Shown: positions 38,123 to 51,377, numbered from the stretch's first letter. The stretch: 64,000 nt of DNA from Cloeon dipterum (GCF_949628265.1 NC_088788.1:30304335-30368334); one strand, 5' to 3'. Made by a program: numbers and translations. Notes: generated from the letters alone by a model not told the origin.

Positions 38123-39801
38123 GCACACTCATAAGTGCACACACTACACGCCGGCCGGCGGCGCACTTGCTACTCTCGGCGCGGCCAGTCGCGCGGCGCG
38201 ACCTGAATCGACCGACCTCCCGTCGCCGCCCTCGTCGCGTTTTACAAATTTATGTACAACAGATTATCATAACGCGCGCAGCGTGATTGCTGTGGCAGGA
38301 AACCAAGTGCAGCGCCGCGATTTTAAGTTTATTCCCATGATGATATCACATAATGTTATAATTCCCCCTCTGCGTGTGGAGTGATTTTAACTGGCGTGCC
38401 TGCGGTGATTTGCATTTTACAGACACATATAATATACACCAACCATTAAAAATCACAAAATATAATTAAAATTAAAGGAAAAAATTTTAAGGGGAATATT
38501 TCATTCCTCTTCTCCCAGGGTTTCTTATTTACACAATCACTAATACAATTCAATTATTAAATTGTTGCAGCTCGATGACGAAAGGTTTACTGCTTTTACC
38601 AGGCTATGCGATTTTCAACTATAATTTTTCCCATTCTGGCTAAGCAACCATTTTTACAATTTTGTTTTCTTATTGAATGGCGCAAGACTTACGACAAGAA
38701 TAAAAGAACACGCTATATTAAAATTAATGCTAGTGCTTACGTTTTTAAGATATTGAAATGAAAAGTGTAATGGATTTGAGGATATGGGCAGATCCCATTA
38801 AAATTGCTAGCTCTCGAGGATTATTTATCTGCTAAAACCATTTACGAACTGCTCATACAAATTACAAACCAAAAGCTATATTATGTATAACACTTATTTT
38901 TGGATCATTAATTTTTCCATCTTGAGCAGCGTAAATAAACCCGTCAAGTTTATGAGCCTTGTCGAAAAGCGATAAAACTGAAAGGATTTATTTCTAGCAA
39001 ACTAATTTTTTTCCAAATGGCTTTTATTTTACTTTTGATAATGTTGAAAAATGTTTATTTGGTGCTAGGTAATTTTTAACTTCGAAATTAGATCTTCTGT
39101 TGAACCTTAATAATTCTAAATACATTTTTATGTAGTATGTTTGCACTTGTAATCAAAACAATACTATTTATCATATAATCTAAAATAAATAAATAAAGAA
39201 TAAAAATCATCCCAGGAGAAGTTTTTTCTAATTATATTGCCCCTTTGTTGTTTCCTTCCCAATTTAATTAGGCCATAATAGTATGAAGTTAAGCTTCATT
39301 GAGAATTTTCGAGAATCTTTCGCCTTCCGCTCAAATATGTTGAAATTTTGATGGATCTAGATATCAAAACGGTGTGTAAAATTTCAATTTGGCTGCCAAA
39401 CAGAAATTAAGTGCTGGCCATTAGAAGAGAAAAGCAAACCTGTTTGGGCTTTACAGAGCAATTTAAATTAGCCTCCGTCTTGTTTTTTCATTCTTGCTGG
39501 AAGCAATCAACGCCTCTAATCTTGGAAGAAAAATCAGGAAAGGTCGCGTCTTTCAACAAAAAAGGAAACGAACCAGCGTGTTATCTGCTGCCAAATCGGG
39601 GTGTGGGTCTCTTTTTCGCTTCTTCGTCTCACTCATTATTTTTTCCCTCCTTTTTTCACTGAGAGCAAGAGCAGTATGCTGGTCTCGCAGAAGAAAATAA
39701 AATAAAAAAGTGAAATAAAGCGGGCGAGGACAAAGTGGCTTTTGTGCGTCCAGCATGCGGAGCACCCTCATCTTTCTTGGTCGTGAGTCAGCCATGGGGA
39801 T

Positions 39802-39809
39802 CGTGGGAA
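39802..39809 (+). promoter_or_regulatory. Su(H) site CGTGGGAA
   Basis: Exact high-affinity consensus, facing the inverted site at 39916 across 106 nt. Confidence 0.5.
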
Positions 39810-39902
39810 GACGCGCGGAGGAACGCAGCCAGCAGCAAAGAAAACGCTAAGGAGGCAGGCGGCGGGCACGTGCGCCGTCTTGCTCTGCTCTTTCTTGCTC
39901 CT

Positions 39903-39923
39903 CACCTGCCGCGCTTTCCCACG
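39903..39923 (-). promoter_or_regulatory. Composite E-box plus Su(H) element, copy 1
   Basis: CACCTGC (39903-39909; GCAGGTG on minus), 6 nt, then TTCCCACG (39916-39923; CGTGGGAA on minus). The same order, orientation and near-identical spacing recur at 58976 and 59120. Confidence 0.6.
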
Positions 39924-42900
39924 CCTCTGCTCCAACGTCTTCGGGCGCGCATCTGCATCTTCGCTCGGTTCTGCCCATTGTGCCTATCTTCCAGTCTTGA
40001 TTCAGCCGTCTTTTCAACTCCGTTTACACACACACACGATGCGCAGCGCACAATCGTTTTTTGTATAATTGGAAGGAATCATCTGGAGCGGATTTTACAA
40101 TCAAATGGCCAGGCCACACCAAGCGTTTTTACTGTCAAAAAGGGATGCACTGATTGATTTATGTTAAAAAAATTAATCGTGTTCTTAAATGTGATCAATA
40201 TCTTATCTAAGCCTTGAAGATTTGACGAAAATTGCAATATGTTGTCGCAGAGCAAATGACGTTACTTCAAATATAAAATTGTCTCTAGGAATTCTATTAA
40301 GAATAACTTCAATAAATAAATACGACCTCTAATATCAAATTTTTCATCACCTCCTCTTAAACTCTATGCCGGACAAAATGAATACTGGACTGAAGACGAA
40401 CCTGTTAAATAATTATCTAATAACTTAATAATCCAATTGATGTATGTCCTTTGCACCTGTGGTGGTTCATCGCTGGGTGCCAACACATTGCACTGGATCA
40501 GGCTACACACCCTTCATTTGGAATTCAAGACGGTAACCACTAGTTATTTTCTTATCCCCCGATTCCCCCGATCCACCAATTTAAATCACAAAATGAGCAC
40601 TAATTATATTGGTCAAATTTTGAAAAAAACTGCCACAAGAAATAAAAATTATTCTGACCCCGAACATGTAATTAAATCTAGCAAGAGTGAAGAGAGCACG
40701 AATTTCCGGGTTTAATTGAAGCAAACGCCGTTTTCGGGATCTAATATAGACGCTCTCTTTCCGCTGCTCTGATCAATCTGATCGTGGCTGACGAAATGCT
40801 GATCAATTTGATGCAGAACTGGCGCTCAGCTCGCTCAGCCGCCTTTATTGTCGGTTTTCTCGACAAAAATTCGACTCTTTGTTTGTGATCGGTTTATCTC
40901 TTTTGAGATGGGCAACCCTCTGATAACGAACAACTCGTGAAAAATCCGTGTCCCAATAACATCGCGAACTAATAGCATGAGTCTCATTGAAGGAAGCCTA
41001 GTCTAGGAGTCCAGAAAAGGACCAGCCCGTGATACTTAAGAAGTGAGTCAGGAAAGCTTTTGCAATCCTCTCGAACCCGGATGGATTCGTCATTGCAATG
41101 CAAAGGGAGTCAAACATTTAAGCACATCAGCCCGCACTCGGCCCCCAAACATCGCCTCAGATTCTCACATTGCAACGTGCACGTAAAGCATGCGCTCAAC
41201 AATGCGAGCCAACGGCTGTGGTTATTAGATTTTGAAATTGCTTTAAAAATCTGTTGATTCTAGAGGCATAGAGAAATAACAAATTTTTACTTAAAATTTG
41301 CCTGAGGAATGAGGAAAAAATAGATATATGCGTGAAAATATGAATCAATAAAAACAAATCCGCTCACAATCAGAGAAGTTAAAATATTTTTTTTTATGTT
41401 TTAATTAAAAACATCTGTTTAGTTTGAGAAAGTGTTACAAATTAAGGTTGTATGTGTAGAGTTTTTAAGGCACAATATTGACCCTGTTGCGTAATATGAT
41501 CAGTTGCTGACTTACATAAGAGCTTGAGACAAAAATAAATTTTCTTTTCGTATATTATATAAATAAATAAATGTGTTAGTAAAACTGTCAGAATTTATAT
41601 AGCACTGTTAGGAAGCAAAAACCGCGTAAGACAACTATAGACCTTCCCCTAAAAAGTAATATTAATACTGACAAATCAATCGAAAGGAAATCATTGGAAA
41701 AACAACCTAAAAGCGTCAAAACAGTCTAACCGGATCGCTCAAATCGCCAAGAAAAAGTCTCTATTGTCGAATATCCCACATCTTAAATTATCCCTTTACT
41801 CTTTTGTTAGAGACTACCCGATAAAGCTATTTAATTCTTATTCGAATCCAAGCACACGCTCACTAATGAGCCAAGCTTCGATGGCTTCGATTTTGGAAAG
41901 GGTGTGCCCGCCCTGCTGTCTCGTTTCCAAAAAGCAAAAAGCGCATCGCCGGCACGCAACCCTGCTATAGTGCTTCAAAATCAAATTGCTTTGACGGACG
42001 CTGACACAAATTGACACGGCCCATGAATCTCGCTTCCCCTTCTATTATGTATTTTGTTTTAAACACAGACGTACATAATATTATTCAAATCGGGAACGCG
42101 CTGGCCGCCACTATATATTCTTTTGTGTTCCAATTGACCATCAGCGCAGCAGCACACACACTCTCTGCTAACGCGCGATGATAACTTTTTGCCTTTTGCG
42201 TGCTGATGCATAAGCCAAGGTCGTATGCGGTGCATTGTCTGCGTGGCTCGCGATTGTCCAGCCCGCGGTGAACGAGCCGCACAAATTCGATTCAGAGGGA
42301 GCGAGATTAGAGCGAGAGGGCATGTAAATCAGGGCGCGGTGCGCGCTTCCGGCTGGTCACTCGTCGTCGCGCCGCAAATGCTCTTTTATTTGCAGCGTGC
42401 ATATTATTATGCCGAGGCACAAGCACGGCTCGGTTCGCGCGAGCGGATGGCACGATTTTGAAATACATATAATCTGACGGTCGCTTTATATATGTTGCAT
42501 GGACGGCGAAAATCCGGTTTCAGCTCGGGATACTCGCTGCGTGTGTGCATGTGTTATACACCCAGACTAATTAAATCAATGTCTCATCAAAAGCAACAAC
42601 ATGAAACCTTGTGCAGTTGAATTTCGACACAAAATTTTACTTTTACGTTATTAATCGGGGAGGCTTAGAAAGAATGTGATTGAAAATCTATAATTCTTCT
42701 TCTTTCACAGCAGAATGAAATCGCACACGTTCTAAAATGTACAAAAGTCTTGGCACAGCTGCAGAAATTAAAACGAATTATACATATAAAATTTGATTGA
42801 AGGTCGCAAACGAGGAGTCGTCCATTGAAAAAGGTTGTCGTTTAATCTTGCCTCATGCCTATAAGTTTGGCTGTCATACTTAAGTCCTATTATTATTGTA

Positions 42901-43038
42901 AATTTTTTAATAGATTTCAGATCGTACAGTAAAAATACACGCAGAATACAAAATTAGATTTACAGCAGGCAAATTAAGAAAATATTTTTATAAAAAAGTA
43001 TATTTCTTGACACAAACTTGTTTTGCTGTTGGGTTAAG

Positions 43039-43331
43039 ACAAAATGTGCAATTCGGCACGCACAAACAACAATATCAAACTTTTAACGAATCATTTTCGC
43101 TCATATTTAAAAATATACCTTCACATAGCACTGAGTTGCGGACGCTGGGGTGCCTAATTTGAATAATGACATTCTCATAGCTTTGAAAAGACTTACGCTG
43201 GGGTGTCATTATCCATCTCAGCGTCCAGCTCAGTGCTATGTGGAAGGAAAAATGTGAGTTAAAAACATTCCTGAAATGTCTTATGACTGTTTCATATTGT
43301 TTTTCGTACGTGCCGAATTGCACATTTTGCC
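43039..43331. repeat. Long imperfect foldback, about 130-nt arms
   Basis: The ends AAAATGTGCAATTCGGCACG (43041-43060) are exactly inverted at 43309-43328. Further in, ACATAGCACTGAG...GACGCTG pairs with its inverse CAGCGTC...CTCAGTGCTATGT, and ATAATGACA (43163-43171) pairs with TGTCATTAT (43204-43212). The loop is about 32 nt. The whole unit is one hairpin of about 293 bp. It is a candidate foldback/MITE or a source of hairpin siRNA. An open frame on minus spans it, probably by chance. Confidence 0.85.
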
Positions 43332-45821
43332 TTTATACCCACCAACAAAGCGAGTTTGTCCCATGAAATCAGTTATGTACTTTTTTCTTACAAATATTTC
43401 TGAGAATATTTTATTAATTTACCTGATGTAAATCCAAGGTCGAATTCTGTGTATTTTTAATGAGTGATCTAGAACAGAATTAAATTTTTCCATGAAATAG
43501 GACTGCAGTTGACAACCAAACTTGTATACATATATGCATAAATACAACAACGGCTTTTTTCAATGAAGAATGTCCTTATTTTGCTTCCGCTTATATTAAA
43601 TTAGTTGTGATAGCCAGGATCTAACAATTTTAATTTTTTCAGTCAAAGAGTATATTTTAAAAAAGATTGCATATATTTGCGTTTTATGATTGCTTTCTTC
43701 TAAGAAAACACTCGTAATGCGTGATCCTATAAAACAATTACGTCAAATCCTTAATGACATATATAAGCACAATTTTTTCCACATAGTGCACCTTTTGTGT
43801 ATATCCCGAAGGTCAAAAACACCTAATGAGACATTTGGTCTGGTTGCATTTTGTTGTTTCCAAAAAGGACAGACTTAGCGTTTAATTGGCTTCGCTCCGA
43901 GCTCGCGTGATTTCACATTATTTGCAGCGAGCGACCGCACTTGTCTTTTGATGGTGTTGGCCGAGTCGCACAGGTGTGTGTTGCTTGTTTCATGAAGAGC
44001 AAAGACAAAATCTACAAGCCACCATGCGCCGGTTTCCTCTGTGTATGCGCTCTCTTTAAAAACCTTTTCTCTTGCTCTGATGCGTATCTCGCGGGTTTAA
44101 AAGACTTCTTAAAAGGCGATTTCTGTTTGACCACGGTGTGAGCAGGATGACTTTGTGCGCGGGCAACTTTTTATTTTCTCTTGTTTCTTTCGAAACACTT
44201 GACTAATAAAAACTAGAAACCCTCTGCGCATGTATGCTAGAGTATTTTCCTTAACAATTTCGGTTGAAATTCAATTTATTTAATTGCTTTGCTTAGTCAT
44301 TCAAAAGGTGAAAAACATAAAATTGTTAAATTTCTAGTACACTTCATAACACTGTGGTGAAAATGGGTGAATAATGTTCGCCACAACACCATTTAATAGA
44401 AATGCTCTTAACCCCAGAGAAATAACGCAATGTTTTATTTGATAAAATCACTTGGGAAATTTAATATTTTTAAATGAGAGGAAAATGAAAACGTATAGCA
44501 AACAAATTTGCTCCTTCGTATAACCTGAGGTGCTCTAAAATTTCAAACATTTTTCAAAAATGTATTTAAGATTTAATTCGGTCACTTTCAAATATTTTAA
44601 ATCGAATCAATGTGACCCTTATGGACTGTGACAAAATCAGCAAAAAAAGGTAAATTAAAAAAGCTTCTTACCATCACAAATAAAATATTTACTCATTTAC
44701 AACAGGTTAATTTACTCTAATGGAACATAAAGCTTTTAAAAATTTTTTCTCGGTTACGTCTGAACCTGCTTTGATTTTTAAATAATTAACTGAAATAAAA
44801 TACAGAAATTTAAAAAAAGATGCTAATTATACACAAGCATCAGCTCTGACCCGTGGATAGGAATGGAAACAAGCGAATGAAATATGTTACGCGCTCTTTG
44901 CTCTGAATCGTTGTCCCGAGTCCGGAAACACGAGAAATTTTCATTTCCCGTGCGCGGCGGCGGCGCTTCGCAGGTGAATAAATGAGCCGACGCGCGCGAC
45001 GAGCAGATTCAAATGTTTATACATGCATATATTTAAATCACTCGCTAGCTGAGTAAGCGGCATGATGGGAAAGTGACCTGGCCGCTTCCGGCCGCCGGCC
45101 TCGCGAATCCAAGCATGCCGCCGACACCAAATTAATTGCGTTTCCCTGTCAACCATGGGAAAAGGAAACAATCATTATGCGCGTCGCAGCAAAAGACACA
45201 CGCACACGATTGCATCGGAAACATAAACACGCTCGATTTTCTTGATACAGAAAAGTGAAGTGCTGCTGCTGGTGAGAAGGTATTCTTTCCTTAACAAAGT
45301 GTGTGTCTTGAGTAATGGGCCACCGCCCCCCTGTCGCACGCACTCACCTAAAGGCTATACTTTTCGGCGCCTTTTGTCTGCCAATTGACTCTGATTGTGG
45401 GTGAAAATTACATTGATTGTATTTTTGTCACTTATTTCATTATTATAAATCAATTAATAAGTTAATCTGGAGCAAGAAAATGTAGACAATTTTGCAAAAC
45501 TTGTGTGCGTGTTACTGCTGCAGTTTTAGTCCATTTAAATGCGACGGTTTCAAGGTGTTGCGATGAAAAATGCAGAAAATTCATTTTAAGTTGTGCGATT
45601 TATTTGAACCACCACAACTGGGGGTTAAAATTTAACTGTGTCTCTCTTACAGTCAATCATCAGATATCAGATTACAAATAATCTCTTTGTACCATAAAAT
45701 ATATACTTAATGGTGAGTCTTACTCAGGTAAGACATTCAAACAATCAATAATTTACATCAGACTCAGGTACATGTCACAGCAGTCTGCGCAGCAAGGGCG
45801 CTCAGGATCCTTCTCAGGGGC

Positions 45822-46470
45822 TCACCAGGGCCTCCAGACGCCGCCGGTGGTGGCCGCCTCGACCTCGGTGTCGGTCAGCGGCGGGCTGAGAGGGGGCGTC
45901 TCGGGCCGGTGCGGGTCCTCCTCCAGCTGCTGCAGGCGCTCTCCGAGGTGGGCGAGCAGACTCTGTCCAAGCTGCGGGTCGACGGACACGCCCTCAACCC
46001 CGGTGGCGAGGCAGCGGGACACCTCGGAGGCGCAGTGGCTGAAGCCGGCGCGGAAGCGGTCGGCGAAGGACGCGGGCCGGCGCTGCTGGCGCCGCAGACG
46101 GTGAAGGTGGCGCACGGTCAGCTCCAGAATGTCGGCCTTCTCCAACTTGGACACGTTCTCGCCCTCGGTCTGCAGAGCCGACACCATCAACTCCTTCAGC
46201 TCGTCCAGGCAGCGGTTGATTCGGGCGCGGCGTTTGCGTTCCAGCATCGGTTTCATCACCTGAGGGCGGAGAGAAAAAGGGCGGCTTAGTCAAAGTTGCG
46301 GAGCAAAAGCATTGCAGTCGTTCAACTCCCTAAAAATATTCGGACGCTACCCAACCACACAACCCCCTCGGGGGAAAGAGAAAAATGGGAAAACTGACCT
46401 TTCTGTATTGGTAGGTGCGCGAGATGGGCTGCTGGTCAGGCGAGAGACACGTTTGCTCGGCGGCGTACAT
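45822..46470 (-). CDS. E(spl): E(spl)/HES-type bHLH-Orange repressor, gene 2
   Basis: Two exons, complement(45822..46259, 46399..46470), phase 0; 169 aa. N-terminus ends SRTYQYRK|VMKPMLERKRRARIN, very close to Drosophila E(spl) bHLH proteins. Next come the helix-loop-helix ([37 protein letters not shown]), the Orange domain (FADRFRAGFSHCASEVSRCL ... LLAHLGERLQQL), a proline-rich stretch (PETPPLSPPLTDTE) and the terminal WRPW Groucho motif. It acts as a sequence-specific repressor, likely Notch-induced. The intron before the basic region sits at the same place and phase as intron 1 of gene 1, so the two are tandem paralogues, same orientation, about 8 kb apart. There is no intron in the Orange domain. 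The polyadenylation signal is TTTATT on plus at 45599. Su(H) pair and E-box upstream. Confidence 0.93.
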
Positions 46471-46614
46471 TTCGGCTGCGAGAGTGCGAGTGCGGGTATG
46501 TTGCCTGCTCGGCGGTTCGCGGCGGAATGAGCGTGCCGCAGGGAGGGGAGGCCTTTTTCAAGTGATCAAACTGCGGAGAGCCAGGTGCGCGCCGGGCCCG
46601 TGCTCTGAGAGAGC

Positions 46615-46642
46615 CGTGGGAAACGAGAGCCGCGTTCCCACA
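46615..46642. promoter_or_regulatory. Head-to-head pair of Su(H) sites upstream of E(spl)-like gene 2
   Basis: CGTGGGAA (46615-46622) and inverted TTCCCACA (46635-46642) with 12 nt between, the same spacing as at gene 1. They lie 145-172 nt upstream of the start codon. Confidence 0.75.
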
Positions 46643-46692
46643 CTTCTCGGCCGGATTCCGTCCCCGGCAGCAAGAACACACACAAATACACA

Positions 46693-46699
46693 CACCTGT
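46693..46699 (-). promoter_or_regulatory. Proneural-type E-box (ACAGGTG) near the Su(H) pair of gene 2
   Basis: CACCTGT on plus; ACAGGTG on the gene strand, RCAGSTG consensus, 51 nt beyond the Su(H) pair. Same type and side as at gene 1. Confidence 0.55.
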
Positions 46700-49600
46700 G
46701 CGTGCGGCGTGCCAGAGCAGAGCCCCCCAGGTCCCTCTACCTTTTGGCTTCTTCCCAGCAGCGGCGGCATAGCGTCATTGCGGCGCACATTACGATATCA
46801 ATGCTCCCCGAGGGCTGATCGCAGCGCGCGTCGCGCAGCACACTCTCTCCCGCGCGCATAACCCATTGATCACGCGCTCGCGACGCCAAACTCTAATCAT
46901 ATCTAATGAGTGGCTCGCGCGAGACCTAAATGACGCGTTTGTCATGGCTTTAGAAAGTGATGCAACTGCAATTTGATCGCTTTGGAAATCGAAATTGGTT
47001 GCCAAGACGACATTTTAAAAAGTTTAAAGCCGCAATTTATTTCTCAATTTCAATACTTTATAAAACGGAGTGCGTGGTGGATACTTCAACTGGAATAATT
47101 TGTCCCATTGTTAACTTATTATGTTTGAAGTTATCGGGGGGTAACAACAATTTATTACGGTATAAGCTGCAGAATATCCATATGTTATTTTTGAAATGTT
47201 TGTAATTTCACATATATTAGTGTAAATTTTCATAGGGAGATCCCAATTTTTAAGATACCTTGCGTCAAAAATATTAAAGCTTAAGCTAAAAGAAAGTTTT
47301 AAAAGTTATTGATTGCATGACTTATCTCAATTTATCAATCATATCAACAACGTGCACGTGCTCTTACATCCTTTCTAATAGCGCCGCTGCTCCTATTCTG
47401 TAGATGGCACTGACTTAACATTCAGAAGAAATATTATGTAATCGACACTGATTTCATTATTTTTGTATTACAAATTTTCATGCCCATTTGATCAGTCATG
47501 TTCAATCAACTCTCGAAGTTTATGAGCATGGGAGAAGACAAACTATTTTTTTACCAAAAGTTTGTCCCAGGCACATATATTATATAAATGCTGAGCTTCA
47601 TACAAATTCTTGAAAATTCCAAATTCTATGAATTTCTATTATGTGCACAATATTCGGTCATTGTGGTATATATATATATATACACTGGAGATTGTATTTT
47701 TCGTTCTAAAAACCTTAATATAGAAACAGATCTTGCATTATAGTATAGACTGATATTTTAGCAGGTATAAAATTAAATTGTCGCAATTAATAAATGGAAT
47801 GGATAGGAAATAAAGTTGATTAGAAGGCAAAGAGAAACCAAACTCAATACTTGTGCAATGATTAATGAACATCCGTGGTGACCAGACATCTGTAAAATAA
47901 CACAACTTGGCCAGTCAGAAGAAAATAATTTATTTGGAAATTGTGAAAGATCGTGAGGAAAGGTCAAACGACAATTTCTCAATGAGCATCCCTTAAGAAA
48001 GATCTGTTATATATTTAGGACAGGAGGGCTTTTTTCTCGTTTGTATTGCTAACGTAAGATAAAGAACTGACCGCTTGTAAAATTAAAAGAACCGAATCGG
48101 ACGCGCACATCTGGTGTTGTTTGTATAACAACAATTACAAGACTTCAGGATTGAATTTTGGGCTTGCGAGTTTATTTTTGTTGGCATATAGCGGATAGGG
48201 TGAGTAACGCGATTTCTAAAAAAAATTGTTATTCATTCTTTTGATGCGTGATCACTGTGATAAGCAATTAGTGTTTATCTTCATCCTTGATTCAGATTCT
48301 CTGTACAGAGTGTTAATTTTTTTCTAAATGAAGGAAAATAAACAGCCACACACAAAACCTAAAGTGAACACCTCTCTTGTATATATAATACTTGTTATAT
48401 AATTTCCCTCTCTTAATCACGCGATTTCAATATTTGAATCTGATTTATATTCTCCGCTCCTGTGTTATGTCAATTTCCGTGAAAAAATGCCGCCTCGCCT
48501 GAATGAACCTACAAAAAGCAATTATGTGGAGCTAGAGACTTTAATAATGAATGAACTCTTCCACGGCACGCACGCACACACGCATACCTTAAAATTTTCC
48601 CATACAAACAGTGGCTCAGAAAGTTCCCGGACCTTCCTATATAAAATGATCTCAAGTTGCGTTTTACATGTTGACTTTCAGCGTGTTGGACAAAACAAAA
48701 TGTGGAGAAAAAGTTGGTTTTATTGCCTCAATAATATTCAACGGAGAATTTTCTCACACCGCCTTAGCAGCATCGATCGCATAAAATGGCATCGCGTGCG
48801 TAAACGCTGTGTTTTTGTGTTTGCCTGCACGGAACTTAATGAGCAAAAAATCGTCTCGATGAACTGGCGAAGGGCATTAAATATATACAGTTCAGCAGGA
48901 AAATGCGGGTTCCAAAGGCTTGATGAATATTTGCGCTCTCTCGCATACCAAAAACTTGTCATAAATAATATAGACTCGATAGCTTTACAGGAATAATAAA
49001 TATATTTACGAGGAACTTAGATTTCGCATTTTTTGATTAAGTTTATGATGCACTGAAGCAAAACTTGTCTTGCTGAGCAGGATCTCAAATATCCACCCCG
49101 CAACATCCTATTGTGTATCAGCCTAGCATTTTTCATTATATATAACTTGTTCTGTGTGTAAACAGAGAATCGCGTGCTCGGCGTTCACCTCCGATTTTCT
49201 AAGGCTTCCTCTGCGCCGTTGACTTCCATTCACACGCTGCTCGTTTTATTCGCTCCATTCGCGCCAATTTCCAATCAAACAGCAGTGCCGTGCCGTATGC
49301 TCTTATGTTAGTACGCGCGAAGAGGATTCACACCTGAGGCCCCTGGAGCCGAATCACGCGAAAAGGAGCAGGAAAAGGACGCCGGCCGCGCATGATTTGC
49401 GCAACAACTCACACCATCAATTATTTTACGACCGTATACGCGCAGCGGATTCACTCTCTCGCCGCTTTGTGCGCGCTGCGCTGCCATTAAAGATAATGAG
49501 AGCAGACAATGAGAGTGGAGGAAAATTCGCGCCGCGACCTCCAAGACACATTAACAACAAAAACTATAATACATGTTTGAAACAACTCTCGCTTTCCGGT

Positions 49601-50205
49601 TGCGCCAAAACGAAATTGCAATTTCCCCTAATTTGATGGCCTCTCAGCAGCATGAAGGCAATTTTCACCTCTTCTTACGATAGTACGATTAGTACACTGC
49701 CATAAGCATTTTCCAGTGAATTTTACCTGAGAACGTGTCTAGAATTAAAGTTTCAATGGTTGAGTTGAGAGTGTTAGAGACTCATGAAGGTTGACCGGAT
49801 GTATTTTATTTCAAAAAATGATTCGTTGGCTGGTGAAATTTGAATTGACAGTGAACAAACATTTTTAGTTGATATTTGCGGTTCAATGATAAAATTTAAC
49901 CTTGCAAAACGTGCATATATCAGTTTATTTTGGGTTAACGCAAAATTTTTTTATCTGCCACTTAAAAACATCGATTGTATTAAAAATGCAAAAAAAACAA
50001 GGCCTTTCTGTTATGCGATTATTTCTAGAAGGTTTATATACTAAAATCTATAAGCACTTCACGTTCACAGCATTAATTTATCAAAAGTAAAGAATTACTC
50101 GCAGGCTGCATCAATTCGAAGACAATCGACAAATTGAATAAACGCGAGTGGAACGGGCAGGCAGCGAGAGCAAATAAAACATTCAACACAGTCAGTGGAC
50201 CGACC

Positions 50206-50207
<2 letters not shown>

Positions 50208-50268
<61 letters not shown>
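50208..50268. repeat. (GA)n microsatellite, 61 bp
   Basis: An uninterrupted GA dinucleotide tract. It opens long frames of alternating Arg-Glu or Leu-Ser that are artefacts. GAGA-type tracts can bind GAGA factor and lie next to a Su(H) site at 50353. Confidence 0.95.
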
Positions 50269-50270
<2 letters not shown>

Positions 50271-50352
50271 GACGAAGCTGCGAGGAGCACGTGCGGTGGC
50301 TGGCTGCTGGGCCGGCCGCCGCCGGAGGCTGTTGGCTCGCTGGCAGGCTGCG

Positions 50353-50360
50353 TTCCCACG
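50353..50360 (-). promoter_or_regulatory. Su(H) site (TTCCCACG on plus)
   Basis: Exact CGTGGGAA on minus, in a GC island beside the GA tract. The flanks CGTTCCCAC-CTT resemble the gene 1 and gene 2 promoter sites. Confidence 0.5.
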
Positions 50361-51377
50361 CTTCTTCTCTGGCTGCTTCTTAATTCTCGTTCCATTGACT
50401 AGCTGCCTGCCGCCGCCAAGAGCCGCGGGGCCAACAACACTTGTTGCTCCTTCTTACATCTCTTGCTCTCCAGTCCTCCGGTCAGAGAGCAATTTTTTAT
50501 TTATTTTGCTGTTACGCCGAACAGCAAACAACGACTGAATCGCGGACACACACACACACACGCATACTCATCCTCCCGTCTTCACAACATTGAAGAGCGG
50601 TGTTTTTTGTGTGCAAAAGGAAAGCTTGAAACTTGGCCGTCAAGGTAAATGAGAACATGCACGACTTTAGAAATTAATAAAGACATAAAAAGATGGACAG
50701 ATTGGATGAGCGTGTTTTGTTTTGGACACAAAAAGAGTGTGATTTGACGCAATATGTTTTTTACGTTTCAAAACTAAATTAGTTTATTTAGCAACCGTTC
50801 ATGGAAGTTTATTAACATTCATTATTTTGCTGAAGTTAATTTTGCGCAAAGGGTGTTAGTTGATTAATTAAAAAATAATACGTTAATAAATTAAAGGAAA
50901 ACTTCTGGAAGGAATTAAAAAATGTCCATACATTTGTAAAGACAATAAGAACAGGTCTAATTTAGGATTGGTTGTTTTTAAACTTTTGGCTTATTCCAAT
51001 TCTCATCACTCATCAAGCAAACTTTTGTGGTGATAAAGACAAAACTCTGACAACCCCTTTTTTGTAAAATAGTTCTGGATATCACATAGGGTCGACGAAA
51101 TTTAAGAATAGGTGTATATTCATTTCAGCAGTTCAAATCAATTAAAATAACTGCAAAATGATTTTCAAGTGGCAATTCTGCGAAGGCAGCGTCTGATTTC
51201 GCGGCTCATCTTCCTGCTGGTATATTATAGGTGTAAATTGAAAAGGAGAGTCACGTAACTCGGTTGGATTCTGGCCGGGTTGGTGCGTTTTCAGTTCTCC
51301 AAGCCTCGATTGGAGAAGGCAAGAGCATCTTTTTTCTGGCGGTCGGTGTCGGTCGGTCGGTCGCGGCGGCCGCGCGG

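Larger units (their letters stand above)
38123..45598. promoter_or_regulatory. Intergenic region between the two E(spl)-like genes with GC islands
   Basis: No protein gene is supported. AT-rich DNA is broken by GC islands at about 39.73-40.05, 42.1-42.55 and 44.88-45.35 kb; these are good candidates for enhancers. The first has two Su(H) sites (39802, 39916) and an E-box. A long foldback sits at 43039-43331. E(spl)-like gene 2 ends near the minus-strand signal TTTATT at 45599-45604. Confidence 0.4.

Noticed and set aside
39735-40157. Open frame of 140 codons on plus
   Set aside because: Lies in a GC island with Su(H) and E-box sites and has no protein features; treated as regulatory.
48487-48996. 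Open frame of 169 codons on plus
   Set aside because: No domain, signal or splice context; composition reflects local sequence (HTHTHT from an ACACAC tract). Not supported as a gene, though transcription was not testable.
50195-50395. Frames rich in alternating Arg-Glu or Leu-Ser
   Set aside because: Direct translation of the GA microsatellite.
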